Counted from the first letter of the stretch, positions 35,087 to 44,650 are shown. The stretch: 64,000 nucleotides of DNA from Gracilimonas sp031581265 (GCF_031581265.1 NZ_JAVLBQ010000002.1:62001-126000); one strand, 5' to 3'. Numbers and translations: made by a program. Notes: generated by a model not told the origin, from the sequence alone.

Positions 35087-35575
35087 TTAATTAAGTTCTA
35101 CAAATTCTATTTCCTTCGTTTCCGTATCTAAAAAACCGATACTTGCTTTACCCTCAAAACCATGGGCTGTACCCGGATTGACATGTATGGTATTACCAAT
35201 TACACGGTTTACCTTCTCATGAATATGTCCGCTTACTACAATGTCATATCTACCAGAGTGACAGAGAGAATCTGTAATTTCGGCGTGCGTTCCGTGATAC
35301 ACGGCAATAATTAAACCACCTGCCTGTACTTTCAAAAAGTCTCCTGCTATTTCAGCGCCCATTTCATTGAATTTTGAGATCAACAGGTATTTATCGCCAT
35401 CGTTGTTTCCGAAAATGCCTTTCAAATTTAGACCTTCAAAATGTGGGATAGTAAAAGGGCTGCAATAATCCCCGGCGTGGAGCACCATGTCTGCCTTCCT
35501 GCTTTTAAATTCTGAGACGGCTTTTTTGATATTTGGCACGTGATCGTGGGTATCAGAAATGAGACCAATGAGCAT
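35087..35575 (-). CDS. YfcE/MJ0936-family metallophosphoesterase
   Basis: A 162-residue phosphodiesterase-like protein. Metal-binding motifs are all present: GLISDTHDH (motif I), VLHAGDYC (II), FGNNDGD (III), AVYHGTHAE (IV) and VSGHIHEK (V), with a closing NPGTAHGFEGKAS. Proteins of this size hydrolyse small phosphodiesters in the cytoplasm; the natural substrate is usually unknown. It lies upstream of a MarR gene but is separated from it by 90 bases. Confidence 0.92.
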   Translation of the reverse strand: MLIGLISDTHDHVPNIKKAVSEFKSRKADMVLHAGDYCSPFTIPHFEGLNLKGIFGNNDGDKYLLISKFNEMGAEIAGDFLKVQAGGLIIAVYHGTHAEITDSLCHSGRYDIVVSGHIHEKVNRVIGNTIHVNPGTAHGFEGKASIGFLDTETKEIEFVELN

Positions 35576-35665
35576 GACGGGATTTCTTTTGGTTTGAAAT
35601 TCTGCTCACCAAAAGAGTACTATTTAAAATACTGAACCGCAACAAAGCAGCCTCGGAGATTGGAT

Positions 35666-36121
35666 TTACTCTTCTTCGGGCTTTTTGCCAAGCTTTTTAC
35701 AAATAGAAGCTAATTGCTCTTTTTCTTCGGAACTCAAAACCGAAAACTCTTCTTTAATTTTTTCGAGATGCTGTGGAAAAAAGTCTTCTATAAATTCTCG
35801 GCCTTTTTTGGTTAGAGATATAATCACAGCCCGGCGGTCATTAGGATCGGTTTTCTTTTGTACCAATCCGCTTTTTTGGAGATTGTCTATGACCAACGTT
35901 ATGTTGCCGCCACTTTTCAGCAACTTCTGGCCAAGTTCTCGTTGATTCAAGGGACCTACATGTAACAATGCTTCCAATGTTCCAAACTGACTTACGGTGA
36001 GATTTGCATCAGAGAGGTGTCGGGCCAATCTTCCGTTTACGCTTTCACTTGCCCGGGTGAGTTTGATGAATGCATTCAACGTCTGCTGTACGTTTTTGCT
36101 TCCTTTAAAGTGTGTTCCCAT
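35666..36121 (-). CDS. MarR-family transcriptional regulator
   Basis: A 151-residue winged-helix regulator. The DNA-binding unit is seen in LTVSQFGTLEALLHVG, LNQRELGQKLLKSGGNITLV and the wing VQKKTDPNDRRAVIISLTKKG, all typical of MarR. The ends form the dimer helices. Targets are probably local or redox-related but cannot be read. The neighbours (metallophosphoesterase, xthA) are on the same strand. Confidence 0.9.
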   Translation of the reverse strand: MGTHFKGSKNVQQTLNAFIKLTRASESVNGRLARHLSDANLTVSQFGTLEALLHVGPLNQRELGQKLLKSGGNITLVIDNLQKSGLVQKKTDPNDRRAVIISLTKKGREFIEDFFPQHLEKIKEEFSVLSSEEKEQLASICKKLGKKPEEE

Positions 36122-36172
36122 ATTATTGCTTTATTCTTCCCGAACAACTTTTACAAATGGCTATTCGTTCAG

Positions 36173-36940
36173 TTATAATTCGTACGTAATGGTCACCGGC
36201 GCATGATCCGACAGATCCCATTTTGCTTCAATTTCGGCATTTACGGCCTTCTTTGCCAATTCAGGCGAAGCCAAATGATAATCAATTCTCCAGCCTTTAT
36301 TTCGCTCCTTAGATGCCGCCCGATAACTCCACCAACTATATAAATCTTTTTTGTTGGGGTGAAGTTTACGAAATACATCTTCATACCCGGTTTCCAAAAA
36401 GTCCGTGACCCACTGTCTTTCTTCAGGTAGAAAGCCCGAAGTTTTATGTTGTTTGCTCGGGTTATGAATATCAATTTCGGTATGACAAATGTTGAAATCT
36501 CCGCAAAAAACGGTCGCTTTTTCATCTTTGGTAAATTGTTCTCCAAACCGGATGAATTTATCCAAAAAATCCATCTTCATATCTTGGCGGATGTCACCTG
36601 TTGTTCCACTTGGAGCATACACACTGAATACACGAAATTTTTCAAATTCCGTCATGATTATTCTTCCCTCTGCGTCTATCCAATCTTCGCCGATTCCTTC
36701 TTCAACATTCAGGGGTTTTTGTTTTGAATAGATACCAACTCCCGAATAGCCCTTTTTCTCAGCCATATGATATGATTCATGATAATCCAAAGCCTTAATA
36801 TCATCAGGAATTTGATGCTCCAGGGCTCTTAACTCTTGAAGACAGATAATATCAGGGGCACTTTCTTCCACCCAATCAGTGAATCCCTTTCGGTGGGCGG
36901 CCCTGATTCCGTTTACGTTATACGAACTTATTTTCACCAA
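36173..36940 (-). CDS. xthA: Exodeoxyribonuclease III
   Basis: A 255-residue AP endonuclease of the ExoIII family for base-excision repair. Catalytic motifs: ISSYNVNGIRAA, CLQELRA, GVGIYSK, VYAPSG, CGDFNICHTEID (the DFN metal/nucleophile site), YSWWSYR, WRIDYHLAS and the final LSDHAPVTITYEL (SDH). Length is typical. It starts 6 bases after the end of tyrS in transcription order, so the pair is probably cotranscribed. Confidence 0.96.
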   Translation of the reverse strand: MVKISSYNVNGIRAAHRKGFTDWVEESAPDIICLQELRALEHQIPDDIKALDYHESYHMAEKKGYSGVGIYSKQKPLNVEEGIGEDWIDAEGRIIMTEFEKFRVFSVYAPSGTTGDIRQDMKMDFLDKFIRFGEQFTKDEKATVFCGDFNICHTEIDIHNPSKQHKTSGFLPEERQWVTDFLETGYEDVFRKLHPNKKDLYSWWSYRAASKERNKGWRIDYHLASPELAKKAVNAEIEAKWDLSDHAPVTITYEL

Positions 36941-36946
36941 ACCTGC

Positions 36947-38161
36947 TTACTTCCCTTTTATGATTCCAAAATTCCGCTTGCCTACTTTAAGGGAGAATTC
37001 ATCTCCTTTTTCAAAAGTAATTGAATAGCCTTTATCAGTTATTTTCTTGTCATCAAGACTTACGCCACCTTGTTTCATCATCCGCTTGGTTTCTCCATTA
37101 CTGGAAGTGAACCCGGTTTCTGAAATGATGTCGAGAAGACGAATTTCCTTACCGGTTTCAAATTCAAATTCCGGTGCGTCATCCGGCACTTCTTTGTTAA
37201 TGACCGTTTTCTCGAAATGCTCTTTGGCTGCTTTGGCGGCTTCTTCCCCGTGATACATTCTTACTATGGTGAAAGCCAAATCATGTTTGGCATTTCTCGG
37301 ATCGGTCTCAATTTTTTCTTTTACTGTGGGAAGGTCATTCGTTTTTATGTCCGTTACCAGTTCGTAATAGGTATAGATCAAATCATCCGGAATAGATAGC
37401 GATTTACCGTACATCTCATTCGGCTCCTCGTTGATGCCAATGTAATTATCATATGATTTGGACATTTTCGCTGAACCGTCGGTGCCCACCAGCAGCGGCA
37501 TCATCAGGCAAACCTGTGGATCTTGTCCATCTTCTTTTTGAAGTTGACGGCCTACTAATAGATTAAATTTCTGATCGGTTCCGCCCAGCTCTACATCTGA
37601 TTTTATATGAACTGAATCCTGACCCTGGGCTAATGGATATAAAAACTCGTGTAATGAAATCGGTTCGTTATTTTTGAACCGTTTGGAAAAATCATCCCGC
37701 TCAATCATTCTCGCAACTGTTAATTTCGATGACAACTGGATCACATCCATAAAGTCCATCTCGCCCAGCCAGTCATAATTGTTGGTAAGGGTGAGTTTAT
37801 CTTCATCCAAAATTTTCTTTGCCTGTTCGATGTATGTTCCGGCGTTGTCTTTAACTTCTTCCATCGTGAGCGGTGGTCGTGTTTTATTTTGCCCGGAAGG
37901 GTCGCCGATCATTGCAGTAAAACCACCGATTATGAGTATCACTTCATGTCCGAGGTCTTGAAACTGACGCATTTTCCGGAGAATCACAGAGTGACCCAGA
38001 TGTAAATCAGGTCGCGTAGGATCAACTCCCAGCTTAATTTTGAGCGGCTTATTCTCTTTTCTGGATTTTTTGAGTTTCTCGATGAGTTCTTCTTCCGGGA
38101 CAATTTCAGTTGTGCCGCGACGGATAATTTCTAATTGTTTCTCAACAGGTAAAAATGACAT
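36947..38161 (-). CDS. tyrS: Tyrosyl-tRNA synthetase
   Basis: A 404-residue class I synthetase. The HIGH motif appears as HLGHS in DPTRPDLHLGHSVILRK, the tyrosine pocket in LYPLAQGQDSVHIKSDVELGG, and the KMSKS loop in SAKMSKSYDNYIG. A C-terminal S4-like RNA-binding domain follows (LLDIISETGFTSSNGETKRM, GGVSLDDKKI). This is the shorter TyrRS form (TyrZ-like) seen in many Gram-negative groups. The gene abuts cvpA with no gap. Confidence 0.96.
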   Translation of the reverse strand: MSFLPVEKQLEIIRRGTTEIVPEEELIEKLKKSRKENKPLKIKLGVDPTRPDLHLGHSVILRKMRQFQDLGHEVILIIGGFTAMIGDPSGQNKTRPPLTMEEVKDNAGTYIEQAKKILDEDKLTLTNNYDWLGEMDFMDVIQLSSKLTVARMIERDDFSKRFKNNEPISLHEFLYPLAQGQDSVHIKSDVELGGTDQKFNLLVGRQLQKEDGQDPQVCLMMPLLVGTDGSAKMSKSYDNYIGINEEPNEMYGKSLSIPDDLIYTYYELVTDIKTNDLPTVKEKIETDPRNAKHDLAFTIVRMYHGEEAAKAAKEHFEKTVINKEVPDDAPEFEFETGKEIRLLDIISETGFTSSNGETKRMMKQGGVSLDDKKITDKGYSITFEKGDEFSLKVGKRNFGIIKGK

Positions 38162-38749
38162 TTAGTTATCTTGATTTTCGTTTGATTCTTGTAATTCGTT
38201 TAAAAATGGAATGTTTTCAAGTGGATTGTATTCGCCGATATTAGCCTTTAATGTTTCGGTATAGTTCTCTGCGCCGGGATAAACTTTAGCTATCAAGTTA
38301 TAAGTAACGGGCGCTAAATATATAACGGAAGGATACAGGTAAGACTCATCCCGGGCTTCATCAGATGGGATATTAAATCCGGCTAAAAGTAACAGGGCTC
38401 CACTTACCAGTAATCCGCTTTTGAGCATTCCAAATGTGGCGCCTAACAGTCTGTTAACCGTGCTGAGCTTAACCGCTTTTAAAAACTCTTTAGTGGCATA
38501 AGCGATGGCGGCTACTAATCCTACCGTCCCTACAAATAATATCACTCCTGAAATAAACGGAACATAGGAAGCACCCTTTTCAAAAAAAGGAGCAATTATT
38601 GCTGTAAAAGCATCGAGGTAATTGAATGTGATAAAAATGGCTAAGATGATCCCAATAATATTCAATATTTCCTTCGCGAATCCATTTACGGCGCCTTTAT
38701 ACCCAAAGTATAAAATTGGCACTGCGATAATAAGATCCAGGATCAGCAT
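38162..38749 (-). CDS. CvpA-family membrane protein
   Basis: A 195-residue protein with four membrane helices in the CvpA layout: ILDLIIAVPILYFGYKGAVNGF, ILNIIGIILAIFITFNYL, VPFISGVILFVGTVGLVAAI and RLLGATFGMLKSGLLVSGALL. CvpA proteins are linked to colicin V production and envelope homeostasis, with no defined transport reaction. Stop and start touch those of tyrS and yqeY, so it is part of one operon. Confidence 0.88.
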   Translation of the reverse strand: MLILDLIIAVPILYFGYKGAVNGFAKEILNIIGIILAIFITFNYLDAFTAIIAPFFEKGASYVPFISGVILFVGTVGLVAAIAYATKEFLKAVKLSTVNRLLGATFGMLKSGLLVSGALLLLAGFNIPSDEARDESYLYPSVIYLAPVTYNLIAKVYPGAENYTETLKANIGEYNPLENIPFLNELQESNENQDN

Positions 38750-38752
38750 TTC

Positions 38753-39211
38753 TTATCCGCCTAATTCTTCTTTTACTATCTTGCTAACCAATGAGCCGTC
38801 GGCCTTTCCTTTTAGTTGACCCATTAGCGGGCCCATTACTTTGCCCATATCCTGCATACCGGAAGCACCAAGCTGCTCTATTTTATCCTGAACAACTTTA
38901 CGGACATCTTCTTCATCCATCATCTCGGGCAGATAAGCTTCAATGATTTCTAATTCGGACTTTTCATTTTCAGCCAGATCGTTTCGATCGCCTTTTTCAA
39001 ACTGCTCAATGGATTCTTTTCTTTGCTTGGCGGCTTTCATTAATACCTCTGTAGCCTGCTCATCCGTAAGCTCAGCTTCGCCACCTTTTCTTTCACTGAT
39101 TTCTTTTTCCATCATTTTGGATTTCAGTGACCTCAAGACTCGCAGTTTGTCTTGATTTTTGGCTTTCATTGCCTCTTTTATATCTGCAATTATTTGTTCT
39201 TTTATAGTCAT
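38753..39211 (-). CDS. GatB/YqeY domain protein
   Basis: A 152-residue YqeY-type protein. The ATG at 39211 (MTIKEQIIADIKEAMK) is the usual family start; a longer reading from 39256 adds hydrophobic residues not seen in the family. Recognisable are KLRVLRSLKSKMMEKEIS, the KQRKESIEQFEKG helix, EAYLPEMM and the glycine-rich end MQDMGKVMGPLMGQLKGKADG. It shares a domain with the tail of GatB and is thought to act on tRNA, but its precise role is unproven. Confidence 0.92.
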   Translation of the reverse strand: MTIKEQIIADIKEAMKAKNQDKLRVLRSLKSKMMEKEISERKGGEAELTDEQATEVLMKAAKQRKESIEQFEKGDRNDLAENEKSELEIIEAYLPEMMDEEDVRKVVQDKIEQLGASGMQDMGKVMGPLMGQLKGKADGSLVSKIVKEELGG

Positions 39212-39299
39212 AGTTTTCTCCTCCGCTAAAAATAACCAAAAAAAAAGGTTACACAATGTTTATTGCGTAACCTAAATTCTTTTTTTCAAAGTAAATGAA

Positions 39300-39470
39300 T
39301 CAGCTTTTGTTTTGCTGAATATATTCTTTCACATCGTCTTGATCCATCATTACTTCTTTATAGGCATATTTCCCCTTATCATTCTTGGTAGAAATAATAA
39401 CCTTTGCCATTTTGCGATGCGCTGCTTTCGCTTGTAGTGCTTCTTGTCCAAATGCTTGCTTCTTAGCCAT
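39300..39470 (-). CDS. DUF4295 small basic protein
   Basis: A 56-residue basic protein starting MAKKQAFGQEALQAKAAHRK with KMAKVIISTKNDKGKYAY in the middle and an acidic end. It matches DUF4295, a short protein found beside rpmB and rpmG in Bacteroidota-type genomes and probably ribosome-associated. It is the last gene of the three-gene set, 8 bases after rpmG. Confidence 0.85.
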   Translation of the reverse strand: MAKKQAFGQEALQAKAAHRKMAKVIISTKNDKGKYAYKEVMMDQDDVKEYIQQNKS

Positions 39471-39478
39471 ATCTCTGG

Positions 39479-39643
39479 TTATTTAATTTCTTTATGAAGT
39501 GTATGCTTACGAAGAACAGGGTTGTATTTTTTTAGTTCAAGTCGATCGGTGGTCGTTCTTCGATTTTTTGTTGTTACATAACGAGATGAACCGGGTTTTT
39601 CGGTACACTCTAAAATCACCTGAACTCTGTTTCCTTTTGCCAT
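39479..39643 (-). CDS. rpmG: 50S ribosomal protein L33
   Basis: A 54-residue protein reading MAKGNRVQVILECTEKPG, then RYVTTKNRRTTTDRLELKKY and NPVLRKHTLHKEIK. It has a single cysteine in place of the zinc-binding CxxC pairs, so it is the zinc-independent form of L33. It lies 4 bases after rpmB. Confidence 0.95.
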   Translation of the reverse strand: MAKGNRVQVILECTEKPGSSRYVTTKNRRTTTDRLELKKYNPVLRKHTLHKEIK

Positions 39644-39647
39644 AGTT

Positions 39648-39893
39648 CTATACGTCCTTTAAAAGAGTTCCTTTTTTCCGCGCTTCTTTCAATACCGCAG
39701 AAATTCCTTTCTTGTTAATTGTTCGAACAGTTTTTGCAGAAACTTTGAGCGTTACCCAACGGTCTTCTTCCGGTACATAAAAACGACGCTTTTGCAAGTT
39801 CAATTGAAAGCGGTGTTTGGTCTTATTGTTAGACTTTGAAGAACGGTAACCGTTCAAAGCTCCTTTTCCTGTAATATCGTCTTTTCGCGACAT
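39648..39893 (-). CDS. rpmB: 50S ribosomal protein L28
   Basis: An 81-residue protein with the L28 pattern: DDITGKGALNGYRSSKSNNK, HRFQLNLQKRRFYVPEE and VTLKVSAKTVRTINKKGI. It is the first gene of rpmB-rpmG-DUF4295 and has a clear promoter 36 bases upstream. It diverges from gyrB across a 269-base spacer with DnaA boxes. Confidence 0.96.
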   Translation of the reverse strand: MSRKDDITGKGALNGYRSSKSNNKTKHRFQLNLQKRRFYVPEEDRWVTLKVSAKTVRTINKKGISAVLKEARKKGTLLKDV

Positions 39894-39928
39894 TGTTTAT
39901 ATAGTTAATTCATAATGAAAATAGACAC

Positions 39929-39959
39929 CAAAGATAGAGCTATAAACATCAAAGTTCAA
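39929..39959 (-). promoter_or_regulatory. Bacteroidota-type promoter for rpmB-rpmG-DUF4295
   Basis: On the minus strand: TTG (39957-39959), 20 bases, TATCTTTG (39929-39936), a full TAnnTTTG match, 35 bases ahead of the rpmB ATG. Confidence 0.75.
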
Positions 39960-39983
39960 CGGGCAACACCCTGAAAATTTCAA

Positions 39984-40011
39984 TTATCCACAATTTCTCG
40001 AATTATCCACA
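39984..40011 (+). promoter_or_regulatory. Two perfect DnaA boxes
   Basis: TTATCCACA at 39984-39992 and again at 40003-40011, same strand, 19 bases apart start to start. They lie between divergent rpmB and gyrB and are followed by an AT-rich stretch to the gyrB start. Either part of an origin or a DnaA-controlled promoter region. Confidence 0.6.
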
Positions 40012-40162
40012 TTTAACCCCCTGAATCTGAGCCTGAATTTTACTTAAGAGTGCCCATCTCAGATATTTTAAACTAATGCCTCTCCTTTTTTTGATTTTGC
40101 CTGTTTAAGCTCTATTTTCCGACGTTAATTAACTCATCTAACAAAGCTATCACTCCATAATT

Positions 40163-42100
40163 ATGGCAAAAAAACAAAGTTCCGACTACAAGGCTTCCAA
40201 CATACAGGTTTTGGAGGGTCTTGAAGCGGTTAGAAAGCGGCCTTCTATGTATATTGGGGATACAGGTTCGCGCGGACTTCACCACTTAATAAATGAGGTG
40301 GTTGATAACTCCATTGATGAAGCTCTTGCCGGTTACTGCGACTATATAAATGTAACTATTAATGAAGACGGATCTATGACCATTTTTGATAATGGTCGGG
40401 GTATTCCGGTTGACACTCACGAAAAACTTGGGATTCCTGCTGTTGAGGTTGTATTAACCAAGCTGCATGCCGGTGGTAAATTTGATAAAGACACTTATAA
40501 AGTTTCCGGTGGACTACACGGGGTTGGTGTCAGTTGTGTGAATGCTCTTTCCAGTAATTTCAGAGCAGAAATTCATCGTGATGGTGAAATTCATGTAATG
40601 GAATTTGAAAAAGGCGCTACCACAGTCCCGCTTTCCGTAAAAGGAAAAACGGATGAAACCGGCACTAAAATTATTTTTACTCCAGATCCAGAAATTTTTA
40701 CGCAAACAACAGAATTTAAGTTCGATGTTATAGCAGAGCGAATGCGAGAGTTGGCATTCCTTAATCCTGAGATTACCATCGATCTTATTGATGAGCGAGA
40801 AGAGGATGAGGATCTAAAACAAGAGACCTATCATTATGAGGGTGGGGTAAAGGATTTTGTTGACTTCCTGGATGAAAACCGAGAGTCAATGCTTAACACT
40901 CCTATCCATATTACCGGGGAAATTGATGATGTTCCGGTAGAAATTGCCATTCAATACAATCGATCTTTTTCTGAAAACGTACACTCTTACGTCAATAACA
41001 TAAACACGCGAGAAGGCGGAACTCACGTTTCAGGGTTTCGGCGTGCATTGACTCGTTCTTTAAAATCTTATGCAGAGAAGAACAACCTAATCAAATCCAA
41101 AAGTAAGATTTCCATTTCCGGGGAAGATTTTCGGGAGGGGATGACGGCTGTATTGAGTGTAAAGGTTGCGGAGCCTCAATTTGAGGGACAAACCAAAACG
41201 AAACTTGGTAATTCTGAAGTTCAAAGTGCCGTTGAGATTGTTGTTTATGACCAGTTGAATGAATACCTGGAGCAAAATCCTAAAGCGGCTAAAAAAGTAA
41301 TTGAAAAAGTTGTACTCGCCGCAGAAGCCAGAGAAGCCGCTCGCAAAGCCCGACAGTTAGTACAACGAAAAAGTGTTATGAGCGGGGGCGGACTTCCCGG
41401 TAAATTGGCTGACTGTTCTATTAAAGACCCGGAGCACAGTGAAATTTACCTCGTTGAGGGTGACTCAGCGGGTGGTTCGGCTAAAATGGGACGTAACCGT
41501 AGCTTTCAGGCCATCTTGCCTCTTCGAGGTAAAATCCTGAATGTTGAAAAAGCGAAGATCAACCGAATTCTTGAGAATAAAGAGATTCAGGCAATGATTA
41601 CCGCTTTAGGTACCGGAGTTGGTCACGGCGAAGATGATTTTGATATGGAAAAACTTCGGTATCACAAAATCATCATCATGACCGATGCCGATGTTGACGG
41701 ATCGCACATTCGTACTCTACTGCTCACATTCTTTTACCGTTACATGCGTCCCCTTATTGAATTGGGGTATGTGTATATCGCAACTCCACCACTCTACCGC
41801 ATTACGGTTGGCAAAAATATTGACTATGCCTGGGATGATGATACCCGTGACAAAATGCTCAAAGAACTGAAGAAAGGTCGAAGAAAATTTGATGTGTCCC
41901 GCTACAAAGGTCTTGGAGAAATGAACCCCGAACAACTTTGGGAAACCACCATGGACCCTGAAACAAGAACCCTTCAGCAGGTAACCATTGATAGTGCCGC
42001 CGGAGCAGACAAGCTCTTTTCTACCCTCATGGGGGGTGATGTGGAACCTCGTCGTGAATTCATTGAGCGAAATGCCAAGTATGCCAACATCGATATCTAA
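40163..42100 (+). CDS. gyrB: DNA gyrase subunit B
   Basis: A 645-residue subunit providing ATP hydrolysis for supercoiling. GHKL ATPase motifs: RKRPSMYIGDTGSRGLHHL, EVVDNSIDEALAG, FDNGRGIPVDTH and GGLHGVGVSCVNALS. TOPRIM motifs: EIYLVEGDSAGGSAKMGR, LPLRGKILNVEKA and IIMTDADVDGSHIRTLLLTF. The C-terminal tail (QLWETTMDPETRTL) is normal. Length fits the short form without the proteobacterial insert. It is 45 bases ahead of gyrA. Confidence 0.98.
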   Translation: MAKKQSSDYKASNIQVLEGLEAVRKRPSMYIGDTGSRGLHHLINEVVDNSIDEALAGYCDYINVTINEDGSMTIFDNGRGIPVDTHEKLGIPAVEVVLTKLHAGGKFDKDTYKVSGGLHGVGVSCVNALSSNFRAEIHRDGEIHVMEFEKGATTVPLSVKGKTDETGTKIIFTPDPEIFTQTTEFKFDVIAERMRELAFLNPEITIDLIDEREEDEDLKQETYHYEGGVKDFVDFLDENRESMLNTPIHITGEIDDVPVEIAIQYNRSFSENVHSYVNNINTREGGTHVSGFRRALTRSLKSYAEKNNLIKSKSKISISGEDFREGMTAVLSVKVAEPQFEGQTKTKLGNSEVQSAVEIVVYDQLNEYLEQNPKAAKKVIEKVVLAAEAREAARKARQLVQRKSVMSGGGLPGKLADCSIKDPEHSEIYLVEGDSAGGSAKMGRNRSFQAILPLRGKILNVEKAKINRILENKEIQAMITALGTGVGHGEDDFDMEKLRYHKIIIMTDADVDGSHIRTLLLTFFYRYMRPLIELGYVYIATPPLYRITVGKNIDYAWDDDTRDKMLKELKKGRRKFDVSRYKGLGEMNPEQLWETTMDPETRTLQQVTIDSAAGADKLFSTLMGGDVEPRREFIERNAKYANIDI

Positions 42101-42145
42101 TTCTTAAACCTAATTAAGATTTTAACTGACTTTTATAGCTGATTT

Positions 42146-44614
42146 ATGGCCAGAGAAAAAATAATACCGATAACTATTGAAGACGAAATGCAATCATCCT
42201 ACATCGATTATTCGATGTCGGTTATTGTTTCACGTGCCCTGCCCGATGTTCGGGATGGCCTAAAACCTGTTCATCGCCGAATTTTATATGGGATGAATGA
42301 TTTAGGGATGCTTCACAACAGAAATTATAAGAAAAGTGCCCGTATTGTCGGTGAGGTTTTGGGTAAATATCACCCCCACGGTGATAGTGCCGTGTATGAT
42401 TCTATCGTACGGATGGTTCAGGATTTCTCACTGAGATATCCACTTGTTGACGGTCAGGGCAACTTCGGGTCAATTGACGGTGACAGTGCTGCAGCCATGC
42501 GTTACACTGAGGTTCGTATGGACCGGCTTTCAGAAGAAATGCTGTCTGATATAAATAAAGAGACCGTTGATTATCAATTTAACTTTGATGATACGTTGGA
42601 AGAGCCCACAGTTCTTCCAAGTATGTTACCAAATCTTTTGATTAATGGTGCTTCCGGTATTGCTGTGGGAATGGCCACTAATATGGCACCACACAATATA
42701 ACGGAGGTTATTGATGGGGTTAATGCCTATATCGATAATCCCGATATTGAGATCAAGGAGCTAATGGAACACATTAAGGCTCCTGATTTCCCAACTGCCG
42801 GTATAATTTACGGCTATGAAGGAGTTAAAGAAGCTTATGAAACCGGCCGTGGAAAAATAACGCTTCGTGCTCGGGCAAATACAGAAGAAATTCGTGGAAA
42901 TCGTGAGCAAATTGTTATTACTGAGATACCTTATCAGGTTAACAAGAGCACGCTTATCCAGAAAATTGCTACGCTCGTAAATGATGAAAAAATTACGGAA
43001 ATCTCGGAAGTTAGAGATGAATCTGACCGGGAAGGAATACGGATTGTTATTATACTAAAGCGTTCTGCTAATGCAGGTGTTGTGCTTAATCAACTATATA
43101 AGTACACCCAGATGCAGACAACTTTCGGAGTAATCAGCTTGGCCTTAGTTAAAGGTCGTCCTAAAGTAATGGACCTAAAGGAACTGATCTATCACTATGT
43201 TGAACATCGTGTGGAAATTATTATTCGCCGCACGATGTATGACCTGGATCAAGCTGAGGCAAGAGCTCATATTCTTGAGGGACTTAAAATTGCCCTTGAT
43301 AATCTGGACGAGGTCATAAAAACCATCCGAGCCTCTGACAGTCCCCAAGAAGCTAATGTTGCATTACGTAAGAAATTTGCTCTTACCGATATCCAAGCGA
43401 AAGCTATTCTTGACATGCGTCTCCAAAAACTCACCGGACTGGAACGTGAAAAAATTGACGGCGAGTATCGTGAAATTATTGATAAAATTGCAGACTACCG
43501 TGAAATCCTTTCCAATCGGGATATGCAAACTGCTATTATTAAAGAAGAGTTAGCTGACTTACGCAAACGTTATGGTGATGAAAGAAGAACACAAATTGTT
43601 CATTCGGCAGAAGACTTCAATGTAGAAGATATGATTGCCAATGAGGATGTCGTGGTAACAATTTCTAACAAAGGCTTCATTAAGAGAATGCCTGTTAGCG
43701 GCTACAGGCGACAGCGGCGAGGCGGTAAAGGAATGAAGGGTACTACCACTCGAGATGAGGAATATGTAGAACATTTATTCGTAGCTACCACACACAACTA
43801 TATTTTGTTCTTTACTGAAAAAGGAATGTGTTACTGGCTGAAGGTTTATGAAATACCCGAAGGCGGAAGGTTGGCCCGTGGCCGTGCCATTGTTAATCTC
43901 ATTGATATTGAGAAAGACGATTCTATCAAAGCATTTGTGCCTGTCAAAACCCTTGATGAAGACGATTATATCAATAATCATTCCATAATTATGACAACTA
44001 AAGGCGGACAGGTTAAGAAAACAACGCTTGAAGCATATAGCCGTCCGCGAAGAGATGGAATTATTGCCATTAATATTAAGGAAGGGGACAGTTTACTTGC
44101 CGCCGAGCTTACCGATGGTGATAGCCAAATCATTTTAGCCAATAAAGGAGGTCGTGCTATTCGGTTCCACGAAAGTGAGGTTCGTGATATGGGCCGTAAT
44201 ACATCCGGTGTTAAAGGCATGACCCTTGGCAAAAATGATGAAATCGTTGACATGGTAGTTATCCGCAACGCCCATGAAGCGACGGTTCTTGCCATGTCTG
44301 AAAATGGATACGGTAAACGTTCTCTTGTGGAAGACTATCGGGAGCAATCACGAGGCGGTAAAGGAGTCATCACACTCAAAGTGACACCTAAAACCGGTGA
44401 TCTAATTGGCCTCAAAGAGGTAACCGACCAAGATGACCTGATGATTATTACCGAACAAGGTAAAGTTATTAGAATGAATTGTGGAGGCATTCGAACTATG
44501 GGCAGAAATACGCAGGGTGTTCGTATTATGCGCCTCGATTCAGATGGAAAAATTGCCGCGGTAACCCGTGTAGTCAATGAAGAAGAAGGTGATAGCGAGG
44601 AAGATGAAGATTAA
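42146..44614 (+). CDS. gyrA: DNA gyrase subunit A
   Basis: An 822-residue breakage-reunion subunit. Active-site Tyr120 in AAMRYTEVRM; the quinolone region HPHGDSAVYDSIVRM keeps Ser81 and Asp85, the sensitive-type residues. The coiled-coil tower and the GyrA box QRRGGKGMKG (near residue 525) are present, followed by the six-bladed DNA-wrapping C-terminal domain with repeated RGGKG-like turns and an acidic tail (EEGDSEEDED). The intact GyrA box indicates gyrase rather than topoisomerase IV. Confidence 0.98.
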   Translation: MAREKIIPITIEDEMQSSYIDYSMSVIVSRALPDVRDGLKPVHRRILYGMNDLGMLHNRNYKKSARIVGEVLGKYHPHGDSAVYDSIVRMVQDFSLRYPLVDGQGNFGSIDGDSAAAMRYTEVRMDRLSEEMLSDINKETVDYQFNFDDTLEEPTVLPSMLPNLLINGASGIAVGMATNMAPHNITEVIDGVNAYIDNPDIEIKELMEHIKAPDFPTAGIIYGYEGVKEAYETGRGKITLRARANTEEIRGNREQIVITEIPYQVNKSTLIQKIATLVNDEKITEISEVRDESDREGIRIVIILKRSANAGVVLNQLYKYTQMQTTFGVISLALVKGRPKVMDLKELIYHYVEHRVEIIIRRTMYDLDQAEARAHILEGLKIALDNLDEVIKTIRASDSPQEANVALRKKFALTDIQAKAILDMRLQKLTGLEREKIDGEYREIIDKIADYREILSNRDMQTAIIKEELADLRKRYGDERRTQIVHSAEDFNVEDMIANEDVVVTISNKGFIKRMPVSGYRRQRRGGKGMKGTTTRDEEYVEHLFVATTHNYILFFTEKGMCYWLKVYEIPEGGRLARGRAIVNLIDIEKDDSIKAFVPVKTLDEDDYINNHSIIMTTKGGQVKKTTLEAYSRPRRDGIIAINIKEGDSLLAAELTDGDSQIILANKGGRAIRFHESEVRDMGRNTSGVKGMTLGKNDEIVDMVVIRNAHEATVLAMSENGYGKRSLVEDYREQSRGGKGVITLKVTPKTGDLIGLKEVTDQDDLMIITEQGKVIRMNCGGIRTMGRNTQGVRIMRLDSDGKIAAVTRVVNEEEGDSEEDED

Positions 44615-44650
44615 TCATTTATACTTCTTTTAGATTTATTATTTAAGAAA

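Noticed and set aside
42226..42241. TGTTTCACGTG inside gyrA, a possible third parS site
   Set aside because: Only the left 11 bases fit; the right arm reads CCCTG instead of AAACA, so symmetry is lost.
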